Part shown: positions 34,824 to 43,435 of the stretch, in pieces
How positions within the stretch are numbered: the stretch's first letter is position 1
Layout: every line of letters starts with the position of its first letter
Assembly: GCF_047607445.1 (NCBI RefSeq)
Contig: NZ_JBLKRT010000019.1
Span: 14,276-78,275 of the forward strand
Direction of reading: 5' to 3'
Source: Crystallibacter sulfonylureivorans_A
GTDB lineage: Bacteria; Actinomycetota; Actinomycetes; Actinomycetales; Micrococcaceae
Length of the DNA stretch: 64,000 nt
The notes under the pieces: generated by a model
Databases searched by the model: none
Told to the model about the DNA's origin: nothing
What the model saw: only the letters and a program-made list of their open reading frames with translations
Program-made: the position numbers and the translations under genes

Positions 34824-37040
34824 TCAGCCCTTGAGCGCGAGCGCGAAGGGCAGCACGGATTCCGCCCCGGCCAGACGCAGTGTGCGGCCCGCCACGGTCA
34901 GCGTCCAGCGGCTGTCGGCGAGATCATCGACCAGCAGCACGGGGCCCCGGTTCTGCGCCAGCCAGGCTTCCCCGCCATCGGGAACCTGGAACTGGTCCCA
35001 GACATCGGCCAGCCGGAAGGCGCTGTTGCCGCCGGGGCCGCTGCGGGGGCCGCCGTGCGGGACAGCGAGTTCGCCGAGGTACGGCAGCTGGCCGATGTCC
35101 GAGAGCCCCCGGGCGAGTGACCGCACTAGCAGCGGCCGGCTCCGCGACGGCACGTTGACGATGGCCACCGGACGCTGGGCCCAACCCCACTGGGCCAGGA
35201 CCTGCACGCAGGCTTTCAGCATGCCGGCAGGTACCTCACGGTCCGGAGCATCGGTGCCAAAGACCTCCCGCAGTTGACCGCCCCAGCCCAGATCGGTCAG
35301 GCGTGCCAGCGCCCGCCCGCTGCCGTTGGCCTCGGCCGGCGGAATCTTGCCCTTGACCGGCACGCCCAGCTTGTCCATTCCGCTGGGCCACATGGCCCGG
35401 GGCTCCAGCTCGACGCCGGCCCGCTGCAAGGCGGCGCCGGCGCTTTCGGTGGCTTCGGCTGCGATGCTGTCTGAGTACCAGGGTCCGGCACAGTTGTCGC
35501 AGCGACCGCACGGCGCTGCGGCCGGATCGTCCAACGCGCTGGCCAGGAACTCCATCCGGCAACCGGAAGTATTCTCGTAGTCCAGCATGGCGTTCTGTTC
35601 CGCCACCCGGGCCTGCGCAATGCGACCGTAGCGCTCCACGTCGTAGACCCACGGTTGGCCGGTTCCCTCCCAGCCGCCGCTGACCTTGCGGACCGCGCCG
35701 TCCACGGACAGGACCTTCAGCAGCAGCTCCAGCGGCGAGCGCTTCAGGTTGACCAGCGTCTCCAGCGCCGCCGTGGACAGCACCGTGCCGGGAGCGGCTA
35801 GTTCGCGGAGCACGGCGGTGGCGGTCCCCTCGTTGGGCATCGATGCGGTGGCGAAGTACTCCCAGATATCCCGGTCCTCGGTGCCGGGCAGCAGCAGTAC
35901 GTCAGCGTTCGGGGTGCCGCGCCCGGCGCGTCCCACCTGCTGGTAGTAAGCCACCGGGGAGCTTGGCGCCCCCAGATGGACCACGAAGCCCAGGTCCGGT
36001 TTGTCGAATCCCATGCCGAGCGCGCTGGTGGCCACCAGCGCCTTGACCCGGTTCTCCTTCAGCGCCGCTTCCGCCTGTTCCCGCTCGGCTGAATCGGTGC
36101 GGCCGGTGTAGGCGGCCACCTCATGGCCGGCCTCACGCAGCAGCCGTGCCGTATCCTCGGCCGCGGAGACCGTGAGCGCGTAGATGATCCCGCTGCCGGG
36201 CAGGTCGTTCAGGTGGGTGAGCAGCCAGCCGAGCCGGGCACGCGCTCTGGCCAGCCGAAGCACTCCCAACCGCAGCGAGGCGCGGGCGAGCGGCCCCCGG
36301 ATGGTGAGCACCCCGCCGTCGTGCTCCGCGGTGGCATGCAGGCCGAGCTGCTCTTCGATGTCATGGACCACGCGGGAGTTGGCGGTGGCTGTGGTGGCCA
36401 GCACCGGCACCCGGTCCGGGAGCTGTCCGATCAAGTCCCGGATCCGGCGGTAGTCGGGGCGGAAATCGTGGCCCCAGTCGGAGATGCAGTGGGCCTCGTC
36501 GATCACCAACAGTCCGGAGCTGCCCACCAGCTGCGGCAGCTGCTCGTCCCGGAAGCGCGGATTGTTCAGCCGCTCGGGCGACACCAGCAGCACATCCACC
36601 GTGTTGGCGGCCAGCTGCTCCTGGATCTGCCCCCATTCCAGCTGGTTGGCCGAGTTGATGGCGGCCGCCCGCACGCCGGCGCGTTCGGCAGCGGCCACCT
36701 GGTCGCGCATCAGCGCGAGCAGCGGCGAGACGATCAACGTGGGACCGGCTCCCCGGCGGCGCAGCAGCAGGCTCGCCACAAAGTAGACCGCCGACTTGCC
36801 CCAGCCGGTACGTTGCACCACCAGTGCCCGGCGGCCGCCGGAGACGAGCGCCTCGACGGCCTCGAACTGGCCCTCGTGGAACTCCGCCGCGTCATTGCCC
36901 ACCAGGGCCCGCAGCAGCGCCGTAGCCTCTTGGCGCAGGGCCCCGCCGTCCGGCCCGGCCGCCGCCGTTTCCATTGTGGCGATCTCCGCCGTCGCGGTGT
37001 TCGTCGCAGTGTTCAATGTCCCGTCGGTCCGCTCAGCCAT
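34824..37040 (-). CDS. recQ: RecQ-type ATP-dependent DNA helicase with C-terminal PRTase-like domain
   Basis: 738 residues. Walker A QRTGWGKSAVYF (76-87), VIDEAHCISDWGHDFRPDY (about 190), motif VI QQVGRAGRG and a zinc-binding cysteine cluster ending CGRCDNC (about 520). The last 150 residues form a separate domain with VLLVDDLADSRWTLTVAG, similar to the PRPP loop of phosphoribosyltransferases. ATG 37040 is preceded by AATACT on the coding strand with a 7-base gap, consistent with a leaderless start; the in-frame sequence upstream is divergent manB promoter DNA. Confidence 0.88.
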   Translation of the reverse strand: MAERTDGTLNTATNTATAEIATMETAAAGPDGGALRQEATALLRALVGNDAAEFHEGQFEAVEALVSGGRRALVVQRTGWGKSAVYFVASLLLRRRGAGPTLIVSPLLALMRDQVAAAERAGVRAAAINSANQLEWGQIQEQLAANTVDVLLVSPERLNNPRFRDEQLPQLVGSSGLLVIDEAHCISDWGHDFRPDYRRIRDLIGQLPDRVPVLATTATANSRVVHDIEEQLGLHATAEHDGGVLTIRGPLARASLRLGVLRLARARARLGWLLTHLNDLPGSGIIYALTVSAAEDTARLLREAGHEVAAYTGRTDSAEREQAEAALKENRVKALVATSALGMGFDKPDLGFVVHLGAPSSPVAYYQQVGRAGRGTPNADVLLLPGTEDRDIWEYFATASMPNEGTATAVLRELAAPGTVLSTAALETLVNLKRSPLELLLKVLSVDGAVRKVSGGWEGTGQPWVYDVERYGRIAQARVAEQNAMLDYENTSGCRMEFLASALDDPAAAPCGRCDNCAGPWYSDSIAAEATESAGAALQRAGVELEPRAMWPSGMDKLGVPVKGKIPPAEANGSGRALARLTDLGWGGQLREVFGTDAPDREVPAGMLKACVQVLAQWGWAQRPVAIVNVPSRSRPLLVRSLARGLSDIGQLPYLGELAVPHGGPRSGPGGNSAFRLADVWDQFQVPDGGEAWLAQNRGPVLLVDDLADSRWTLTVAGRTLRLAGAESVLPFALALKG

Positions 37041-37110
37041 GCTGCCCAGTATTCCAGCCGCAGCTGACAACCTGTCCCTTTTCCACAGGTGCCCCTTATA
37101 AGCTGGTGAG

Positions 37111-38589
37111 GTGAGCAGCATAGATCTTGGCCTGTCCTTCAAGGCCTACGACGTCCGCGGGATCGTGGGCGAGACCATTACCGCCGCTACTGTCGAGGCG
37201 ACCGGAGCCGCCTTCGTGGACGTGCTATCCCTGGCCGGGCAGACGGTGCTGGTGGGCGGGGACATGCGGCCATCCTCGCCGGAGTTCGCCGCCGCGTTCG
37301 CGCACGGCGCGGCCGGCCGGGGTGCCAACATCGTGATGCTGGGACTGATTTCCACCGACGAGCTCTACTATGCCTGCGGATCCCTCGACGCCGCCGGAGT
37401 GGTGTTCACCGCCAGCCACAACCCGGCCCAGTACAACGGCATGAAGATGGCCAAGCCCGGCGCCGTGCCGGTCTCTTCCGACACCGGCATGTTCGACATC
37501 CGCGACCGTGCGCAGAAATACCTTGAGACCGGCATTCCGGACGGCACCGAAACGGGAACCATCACCGAAACCAACGTGCTCTCCGGCTACGCCGGGTACC
37601 TGCGTTCGCTGGTGGACCTCACCGGCATCCGGCCGCTGAAAGTGGTGGTCGACGCCGGCAACGGCATGGCCGGAATGACCACTCCCGCGGTGCTCGGCGA
37701 CAGCCTCCTGCCGGCGCTGCCGCTGCAGATTGTGCCGCTGTACTTCGAGCTGGACGGCACCTTCCCCAACCATCCGGCCAACCCGCTGGAACCGGAGAAC
37801 CTGGTGGACCTGCAGGCCGCTGTCCGGGAACACGGGGCCGACATCGGCCTGGCCTTCGACGGCGACGCCGACCGCTGCTTTGTGATTGATAACACCGGGG
37901 CCGTGGTCTCCCCCTCGGCCATCACCGCGCTGGTCGCGCGCCGGGAAATCGCCCGTGCCCGGGCCGCCGGCGAAGAACACCCGGCCGTGATCCACAACCT
38001 GATCACCTCGCGCGCCGTGCCCGAAGCCATTGCAGCCGCCGGCGGCCGGGCCGTGCGCACCCGGGTGGGCCACTCGTTCATCAAGGCGCACATGGCGGAG
38101 GAAAAGGCAGTATTCGGCGGCGAACACTCGGCGCACTACTACTTCCGCGACTTCTACAACGCCGACACCGGCATGCTCGCCGCCATGCATGTACTGGCCG
38201 CGCTCGGTGAACAGCAGGCGCCGTTGTCCGAGCTGGCCGCCGAGTACGATCCCTACCACGCCACCGGGGAACTGAACTCGCAGGTCGAGGACAAGGACGC
38301 CGCCGTCGCCCGAGTGCTGGCCGACTTCGCGCCCGCTCTGGCCGGCGACCCGGCCGCCGGCGGGACCGCCGCCACCGCCGCAAACTGCCCTGCTGCCTAC
38401 GCGGGAACCGGTGTGAGTGTGGACCGCTTGGACGGCACCACCGTCATTGCCGACGACGGATCCTGGTGGTTCAACCTGCGGCCCTCCAACACGGAACCGT
38501 TCCTGCGCTTGAACGCCGAAGCCACCAGCCCGGCGCTGCTCACCACGCTCCGTGAACATGTGCTGGCCCGGGTCCGGGAAGCAGCATGA
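37111..38589 (+). CDS. manB: Phosphomannomutase/phosphoglucomutase
   Basis: 492 residues of the alpha-D-phosphohexomutase family: KAYDVRGIVG at the start, phosphoserine loop TASHNPAQYNG (Ser102), metal-binding DGDADRCF (about 250) and the phosphate-binding RPSNTEPFLR near the end. It interconverts hexose 6- and 1-phosphates for mannose and cell-wall precursors. GTG 37111 has GGTGAG just before and TATAAG 8 bases upstream. Divergent from recQ. Confidence 0.92.
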   Translation: MSSIDLGLSFKAYDVRGIVGETITAATVEATGAAFVDVLSLAGQTVLVGGDMRPSSPEFAAAFAHGAAGRGANIVMLGLISTDELYYACGSLDAAGVVFTASHNPAQYNGMKMAKPGAVPVSSDTGMFDIRDRAQKYLETGIPDGTETGTITETNVLSGYAGYLRSLVDLTGIRPLKVVVDAGNGMAGMTTPAVLGDSLLPALPLQIVPLYFELDGTFPNHPANPLEPENLVDLQAAVREHGADIGLAFDGDADRCFVIDNTGAVVSPSAITALVARREIARARAAGEEHPAVIHNLITSRAVPEAIAAAGGRAVRTRVGHSFIKAHMAEEKAVFGGEHSAHYYFRDFYNADTGMLAAMHVLAALGEQQAPLSELAAEYDPYHATGELNSQVEDKDAAVARVLADFAPALAGDPAAGGTAATAANCPAAYAGTGVSVDRLDGTTVIADDGSWWFNLRPSNTEPFLRLNAEATSPALLTTLREHVLARVREAA

Positions 38590-39068
38590 GTGCGTCCTGG
38601 CGCGACGGCCTACCCGCCGAGGTACTGGCCGACATCGACACGCTGTTCGGCACCGGACTGGGCGTAGCACAGGAGCAGTTGGCCGACCACGGGGCGTTCC
38701 TGCCGGCAGCGCTGGTCACCACGCACGACGGCGGACTGCGCCTGGTGGTGGTTTCTCCGGATGATCTGGATGCGGAGGCAGCCGAGGTCAACGTGGACGG
38801 CATGATCGAGGATCTGTACACCACGTTGCGGCAGGAACGCGGCGACTTCCGCGCCGTCGCCGTGATCAGCGACATCTTCCTGCCCGAAGAGGACGCCGAC
38901 GCGATCCAGATTGCCGTGGAGCACTCTACCGGCGTCGCCGTCTCCGCCATCCAGCCCTATCATCACGACGACGATGGCAAGTGGAGCTACCCGGACCCCT
39001 TCGTGGACCCGCAGGAACGCCTGGTCTGGCCCGATGCCGTGGAAGAAGCCGGCCCGGCGGAGGGCTGA
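38586..39068 (+). CDS. Conserved hypothetical protein coupled to manB
   Basis: 160 residues starting in the ATGA overlap with the manB stop. An acidic protein (SPDDLDAEAAEVNVDGMIEDL, FLPEEDADAIQI) with no transmembrane segment. The predicted alternation of strands and helices suggests a small globular domain. I do not recognise a family; the coupling suggests co-expression with the hexose-phosphate mutase. Confidence 0.75.
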   Translation: MSASWRDGLPAEVLADIDTLFGTGLGVAQEQLADHGAFLPAALVTTHDGGLRLVVVSPDDLDAEAAEVNVDGMIEDLYTTLRQERGDFRAVAVISDIFLPEEDADAIQIAVEHSTGVAVSAIQPYHHDDDGKWSYPDPFVDPQERLVWPDAVEEAGPAEG

Positions 39069-39186
39069 GCAGGGCCGCCGTTTCCCCGTCGTCGGGGTGG
39101 GCCCGACGGCTCGGGGCTGCGCCGCACTGGGTGATTGAAGGCACAGCCGCAGCTTTTGTCAAGAGCGGGCGGCTAATATGGCAAGC

Positions 39187-39636
39187 ATGCGTATCAATGC
39201 GTTCTCCGATGTGTGCCTGCGGGCGCTGATGCTGCTCTCGGCAGCCCCGGACGGAGAATTGATGACCACCCAGGCCATTGCCGACGGGGTGGGGACGCCC
39301 TACAACCATGTCAGCAAGGCGGTGCTGAAGCTGCGCGGGCTCGGACTCATCGAAGCGGTCCGCGGCCGGTCCGGCGGCGTGCGGATCAGCCCTGCCGGCC
39401 GGGCAGTCACAGTGGGCAGCGTGCTGCGCACTCTGGATGCCCGCGAAGACCTGGTGGATTGCGAGTCGCCCAACGGTGATTGCCCGATGAACAACAACTG
39501 CGGACTGCGCGGGGCCCTGCGCCGTGCACGCGAGGCTTTTTACCGCGAACTGGACACCGTTGTGGTCTCCTCACTGCCGCACGAGTCACAAATGGAGCCG
39601 GTGTTTGTGACGTTGCTCACCCGTCGTCCGGCCTGA
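39187..39636 (+). CDS. nsrR: NsrR nitric-oxide-sensing Rrf2-family repressor
   Basis: 149 residues. Winged helix with DNA-reading VGTPYNHVSKAVLKL, then a cluster loop with Cys92, Cys99 and Cys105 (DCESPNGDCPMNNNC), the spacing of NsrR proteins that hold a [4Fe-4S] cluster destroyed by NO. The next gene is flavohemoglobin, the classic NsrR target. ATG 39187 is preceded by TAATAT (39174-39179) with a 7-base gap, so it looks leaderless; an ATG at 39178 overlaps that -10 and is unlikely. Confidence 0.92.
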   Translation: MRINAFSDVCLRALMLLSAAPDGELMTTQAIADGVGTPYNHVSKAVLKLRGLGLIEAVRGRSGGVRISPAGRAVTVGSVLRTLDAREDLVDCESPNGDCPMNNNCGLRGALRRAREAFYRELDTVVVSSLPHESQMEPVFVTLLTRRPA

Positions 39637-39673
39637 TCCGCACCATTCCGCCGATCTTTTCTACAGCACGTAG

Positions 39674-39697
39674 AAACTTGGATTTAAACCAGTATTT
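39674..39697 (+). promoter_or_regulatory. Candidate NsrR operator before hmp
   Basis: Dyad AAACTTGG - ATTTAAA - CCAGTATTT (39674-39697), A/T-rich at the centre like NsrR sites, about 50 bases before the hmp start. It lies between nsrR and hmp. Confidence 0.55.
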
Positions 39698-39745
39698 GCG
39701 GTGCTACTTTGATCTCGTAACGATCACTTCCAGCAAGGAGTAGCA

Positions 39746-40918
39746 ATGCTCTCGGAAAAATCCCGCCCCATCATCGAAGCCACCCTGCCCCTCGTCGGCG
39801 AGCGGCTCGGGAGCATCACCCCCAACTTCTACTCGCGGATGTTTGCCGCTCATCCGGAGCTGCTGGACGGGTTGTTCAGCCGCGCGAACCAGCGCAACGG
39901 CGAGCAGCAGAAGGCCCTGGCAGGCTCGATTGCCGCTTTCGCCTCCGCGCTGGTCGCCAACCCGGACTTGGTGCCGGAGCAGATGCTCAGCCGCATTGCC
40001 AACAAGCACACCTCATTGGGCATCACCGAGGACCAGTACCAGATCGTTTACAAGTACCTCTTCGAGGCGATTGCCGAAGAGTTGGCCGACGTGATCACGG
40101 CGGAAATCGCCGAAGCGTGGACCGAGGTCTATTGGCTGATGGCCGATGCCCTGATCAAGCTGGAGAAGGGCCTCTACGCGCGGCAGGCCAATGACAAGAT
40201 GTGGACCCCGTGGAAGGTGGTGGAGAAGACCCCGGCCGGCATCGGCTGCATGACCTTTGTGCTGGAACCGGCCGACGACACCCCGGCCACCGTTGCCGTC
40301 CCGGGCCAGTTCGTCTCGGTCAAGGTCACTTTGGCGGACGGGCTGCGCCAGGTCAGGCAGTACTCGCTCAGCTCCGACGTCGAATCCACCACCCGCCGCG
40401 TCTTCACCACCAAGCGCGACGACGGCGGCGAGGTGTCCCCGGTCCTGCATAACGACGTGCAGGTGGGCGACGTGCTGGAGCTGTCCAACCCCTACGGAGA
40501 CGTCACCTTGGACGACGGCGAGGGGCCGCTGGTCTTCGCCACCGCGGGCATCGGCTGCACGCCGTCCGCCTCCGCGCTGCGGCTCTTGGCCAGCCAGGGA
40601 TCGGATCGCGAAGTGATCGTGCTGCATGCAGAGAAGAGCCTGGATGCCTGGGCCCTGCGCGAGCAGATGACCGAGGACGTCGAGAAGCTGGACGGCGCCA
40701 ACCTCCAGCTCTGGCTGGAAGAGCCGACCGAAGGCTTCAACGCCGGCTTCATGACCCTGCAGGATGTGGAACTGCCGGCGGATGCATCGGTCTACGTCTG
40801 CGGCCCGTTGCCGTTCATGAAGTCGATCCGCAGCCAGGCGATCGACGCCGGCATTCCGGCCAGCAAGGTCCATTACGAGGTCTTCGGTCCGGACCTCTGG
40901 CTGGCCTCGGCCAACTAA
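39746..40918 (+). CDS. hmp: Flavohemoglobin (nitric oxide dioxygenase)
   Basis: 390 residues. Globin domain (1-138) with B10 Tyr29 and proximal His88 in NKHTSLGI; ferredoxin-reductase FAD domain with RQYSLSS; NAD domain with FATAGIGCTPSASALRLL and VCGPLPFMKSI. It oxidises NO to nitrate with O2 and NAD(P)H. AAGGAG precedes the ATG at 39746. Confidence 0.96.
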   Translation: MLSEKSRPIIEATLPLVGERLGSITPNFYSRMFAAHPELLDGLFSRANQRNGEQQKALAGSIAAFASALVANPDLVPEQMLSRIANKHTSLGITEDQYQIVYKYLFEAIAEELADVITAEIAEAWTEVYWLMADALIKLEKGLYARQANDKMWTPWKVVEKTPAGIGCMTFVLEPADDTPATVAVPGQFVSVKVTLADGLRQVRQYSLSSDVESTTRRVFTTKRDDGGEVSPVLHNDVQVGDVLELSNPYGDVTLDDGEGPLVFATAGIGCTPSASALRLLASQGSDREVIVLHAEKSLDAWALREQMTEDVEKLDGANLQLWLEEPTEGFNAGFMTLQDVELPADASVYVCGPLPFMKSIRSQAIDAGIPASKVHYEVFGPDLWLASAN

Positions 40919-40920
40919 TC

Positions 40921-40964
40921 CCGCTGGCCCGTGGAGTCACCGGTCTAGACCAGCGGCTCCACGG
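40921..40964 (+). terminator. Hairpin after hmp, possible terminator or operator
   Basis: Two mutually exclusive stems: CCGCTGG/CCAGCGG (40921-40927 with 40950-40956) and CCGTGGAG/CTCCACGG (40929-40936 with 40957-40964). GGTCTAGACC (40942-40951) is a palindrome in the middle. There is no T run. Confidence 0.4.
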
Positions 40965-41010
40965 ACTCGGTGCTGCGGCTGTTGATCCGATCCCAAGGTC
41001 CAGGACGGTA

Positions 41011-41056
41011 AAACGGGTGAGACCCGGCGCAACGGCGCCGGGTCTCACCCGTTTTT
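41011..41056. terminator. Bidirectional terminator between hmp and pckG
   Basis: Strong hairpin, arms starting ACGGGTGAGACCCGGCGC and its complement, loop AACG, TTTTT on the plus side and an A run on the other. Confidence 0.92.
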
Positions 41057-41087
41057 GGGCCCATGGTGGCGGCCCGGACTGATCCGA

Positions 41088-42926
41088 TCAGGCGAAGCGG
41101 GCCTGCAGCTGCTTCAGTTCGGCAGCCAGCTCATCGGGCAGTGCGTCGCCGAAGCGGGCGTACCACTCCTCGATGCCCTTGAGCTCTTCCTTCCACTCCC
41201 GGGGATCCACCTTGACGGCTTCTTCCACCTGCTCCGGAGTCATGTCCAGGCCGGTCAGGTCGATCGACTCTCCGGTCGGGATGTAACCAATCGGAGTCTC
41301 CTTCGCGTCCGCGGTGCCCTCGATACGCTCGATGGCCCACTTGAGCACGCGGGAGTTCTCGCCGAAGCCCGGCCAGGCGAAGCCGCCGTCGGCCGTGCGG
41401 CGGAACCAGTTGACAAGGAAGACCTTGGGCAGGCGCTCCGGGTTGGCCTTGCCCTCGATGGTGCCCCAGTGCTTGAGGTAGTCGCCGGCGTTGTAGCCGA
41501 TGAAGGGAAGCATCGCCATCGGGTCGCGGCGGACCACTCCCACGGCACCGGCCGCGGCAGCGGTGGTTTCCGAGGACAGCGTGGAACCCATGAAGATGCC
41601 GTTGGTCCAGGAGCGGGCCTGGGTGACCAGCGGGATGGTGGTCTTGCGGCGACCGCCGAAGAGGATGGCGTGGATTTCCACACCGTCCGGGCTGTAGTAC
41701 TCCTGGGCCAGCATGTCGATCTGCGAGATCGGGGTGCAGAAGCGCGAGTTCGGATGGGCGGCGGGACGGCCGGAGTCCGGCGTCCAGTCATTGCCCTGCC
41801 AGTCGGTCAGGTGAGCAGGCACTTCCTCGGTCATGCCCTCCCACCAGACACCGCCGTCGTCGGTCAATGCGACGTTGGTGAAGATGGAGTTGCCCTTGGC
41901 GATGGCGCGCATGGCGTTCGGGTTGGTGCCCCAGCCGGTTCCCGGCGCGACGCCGAACAGCCCGTACTCCGGGTTCACGCCGCGCAGCTCACCCTCCTTG
42001 CCGATGCGCATCCAGTTGATGTCATCGCCCAGGGTCTCGGCCTTCCAGCCTTCGATGGTGGGATCCAGCAGCGCCAGGTTGGTCTTGCCGCAAGCGGAGG
42101 GGAAGGCTGCGGCAACGTTGTAGGCCTTGCCTTCCGGACTGGTGAGCTTGAGGATGAGCATGTGCTCGGCCAGCCAGCCTTCGTCACGGGCGATCACCGA
42201 GGCGATGCGCAGGGCGTAGCACTTCTTGCCCAGCAGCGCGTTTCCGCCGTAGCCGGAGCCGTAGGACCAGATGGAACGCTCTTCCGGGAAGTGCACGATC
42301 CACTTCTCTTCGTTGCAGGGCCACACGACGTCGGCCTCGCCGGGCTCCAACGGGGCACCGACGGAATGCAGCGCGGGGACGAAGAAGGCATCCTCGGCTT
42401 CCATCTTGCGCAGCACGTCGGTTCCGATCCGGGCCATGATGCGCATCGAAGCGACCACGTAGGCGGAGTCAGTGATTTCGACGCCGTACTGCGGCTGCTC
42501 GGCATCCAGGGGACCCATGACGAACGGGATCACATACATGGTGCGCCCGCGCATGCTTCCGGCGAAGCGTTCCCGCAGGATCGCCTTCATCTCGGCGGGG
42601 TCCATCCAGTTGTTGGTGAATCCGGCATCCGCTTCCTTCTCGGAGCAGATGAAGGTCCGCTCTTCAACGCGGGCCACGTCCTTCGGGTCGGACGAACCGA
42701 CGAACGAGTTCGGGAACAGCTCAGGGTTCAGCCGCTGCAGCGTTCCGGCCTCGACCAACTGGTCGGTCAGGCGTGCGTATTCCGCTTCGGAGCCGTCCAC
42801 CCAATACACAGAGTCGGGCTGCGTCAGCTCGGAAACTTCGGCCACCCAGGCCAGAAGCTTTGCATGTGTAGTTGGGGCGTCCCCAAGTGTTTCCTCAAGA
42901 ACCGGCTGACGCGTTGTATCGCCCAT
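41088..42926 (-). CDS. pckG: Phosphoenolpyruvate carboxykinase (GTP)
   Basis: 612 residues, GTP-type PEPCK. P-loop FPSACGKTNLALL, metal-binding GDDINWM, the SMRGRTMYVIPFVMGP segment and GGRRKTTIPLV. It converts oxaloacetate and GTP to PEP, the entry to gluconeogenesis. AAAGGGA lies before the ATG at 42926. Confidence 0.96.
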   Translation of the reverse strand: MGDTTRQPVLEETLGDAPTTHAKLLAWVAEVSELTQPDSVYWVDGSEAEYARLTDQLVEAGTLQRLNPELFPNSFVGSSDPKDVARVEERTFICSEKEADAGFTNNWMDPAEMKAILRERFAGSMRGRTMYVIPFVMGPLDAEQPQYGVEITDSAYVVASMRIMARIGTDVLRKMEAEDAFFVPALHSVGAPLEPGEADVVWPCNEEKWIVHFPEERSIWSYGSGYGGNALLGKKCYALRIASVIARDEGWLAEHMLILKLTSPEGKAYNVAAAFPSACGKTNLALLDPTIEGWKAETLGDDINWMRIGKEGELRGVNPEYGLFGVAPGTGWGTNPNAMRAIAKGNSIFTNVALTDDGGVWWEGMTEEVPAHLTDWQGNDWTPDSGRPAAHPNSRFCTPISQIDMLAQEYYSPDGVEIHAILFGGRRKTTIPLVTQARSWTNGIFMGSTLSSETTAAAAGAVGVVRRDPMAMLPFIGYNAGDYLKHWGTIEGKANPERLPKVFLVNWFRRTADGGFAWPGFGENSRVLKWAIERIEGTADAKETPIGYIPTGESIDLTGLDMTPEQVEEAVKVDPREWKEELKGIEEWYARFGDALPDELAAELKQLQARFA

Positions 42927-43190
42927 GACTCATCCCTTTCTTGGGCCAGTGGTGTGTACTGATGCTATGGGCCACCGGCTAGACCAGTCGGGGGTCCGCC
43001 AACCGGCCTCGGCGGGGACGAATAGGATAAGGCCCGCGATTCCGGGGTTTTTGGTTGTGACGGCGATCAAATATGTGATTAAGGTCATATAGACCGGTCT
43101 AGTTCACATGGCGCCGCAGTGGGCTTGACCAGCCCAAGGGGCCGAGAATGCCCGGAATTCCGGGGCCAAGCGGGGCATCGGTCCCTCGAT
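42927..43190. promoter_or_regulatory. pckG upstream region with TAGACC palindromes
   Basis: 264 bases between pckG and the tRNA-Arg promoter, without a gene. It holds a perfect 12-bp palindrome TAGACCGGTCTA (43090-43101) and a decayed copy TAGACCAGTC at 42980, 110 bases apart, plus an AT-rich stretch (43065-43092). These look like operator sites for a regulator of gluconeogenesis, but no known regulator is assigned. Confidence 0.45.
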
Positions 43191-43220
43191 TTGGCGACCG
43201 CCCGATAAACACGCTACAGT
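43191..43220 (+). promoter_or_regulatory. Promoter of tRNA-Arg
   Basis: TTGGCG (43191-43196), 18 bases, TACAGT (43215-43220), about 21 bases before the tRNA. Confidence 0.65.
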
Positions 43221-43241
43221 TGTATCCGGCCGCGAGGCCAA

Positions 43242-43318
<77 letters not shown>

Positions 43319-43323
43319 ACAGA

Positions 43324-43356
43324 TGCGGCCCGGTCACCGACCGGGCCGCATTTTTT
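43324..43356 (+). terminator. Terminator after tRNA-Arg
   Basis: TGCGGCCCGGT and ACCGGGCCGCA around a short loop, then TTTTTT. Confidence 0.93.
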
Positions 43357-43373
43357 ATGCCCACTTCCTCCAA

Positions 43374-43401
43374 TGTCACACTCCGCCACCTCTGCGGTGT
43401 C
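43374..43401 (+). promoter_or_regulatory. ECF41-type promoter, now cut off from its operon
   Basis: TGTCACA (43374-43380), 17 bases, TGTC (43398-43401), against the known ECF41 target pattern TGTCACA-N16-CGTC. Before the IS entered it stood about 60 bases upstream of the carboxymuconolactone-decarboxylase/ECF41 operon. IS copy 2 is inserted 34 bases after the -10. Confidence 0.65.
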
Positions 43402-43435
43402 TCCCTGGCAACCCCACTTCCGGGGCAGAGTCTAG

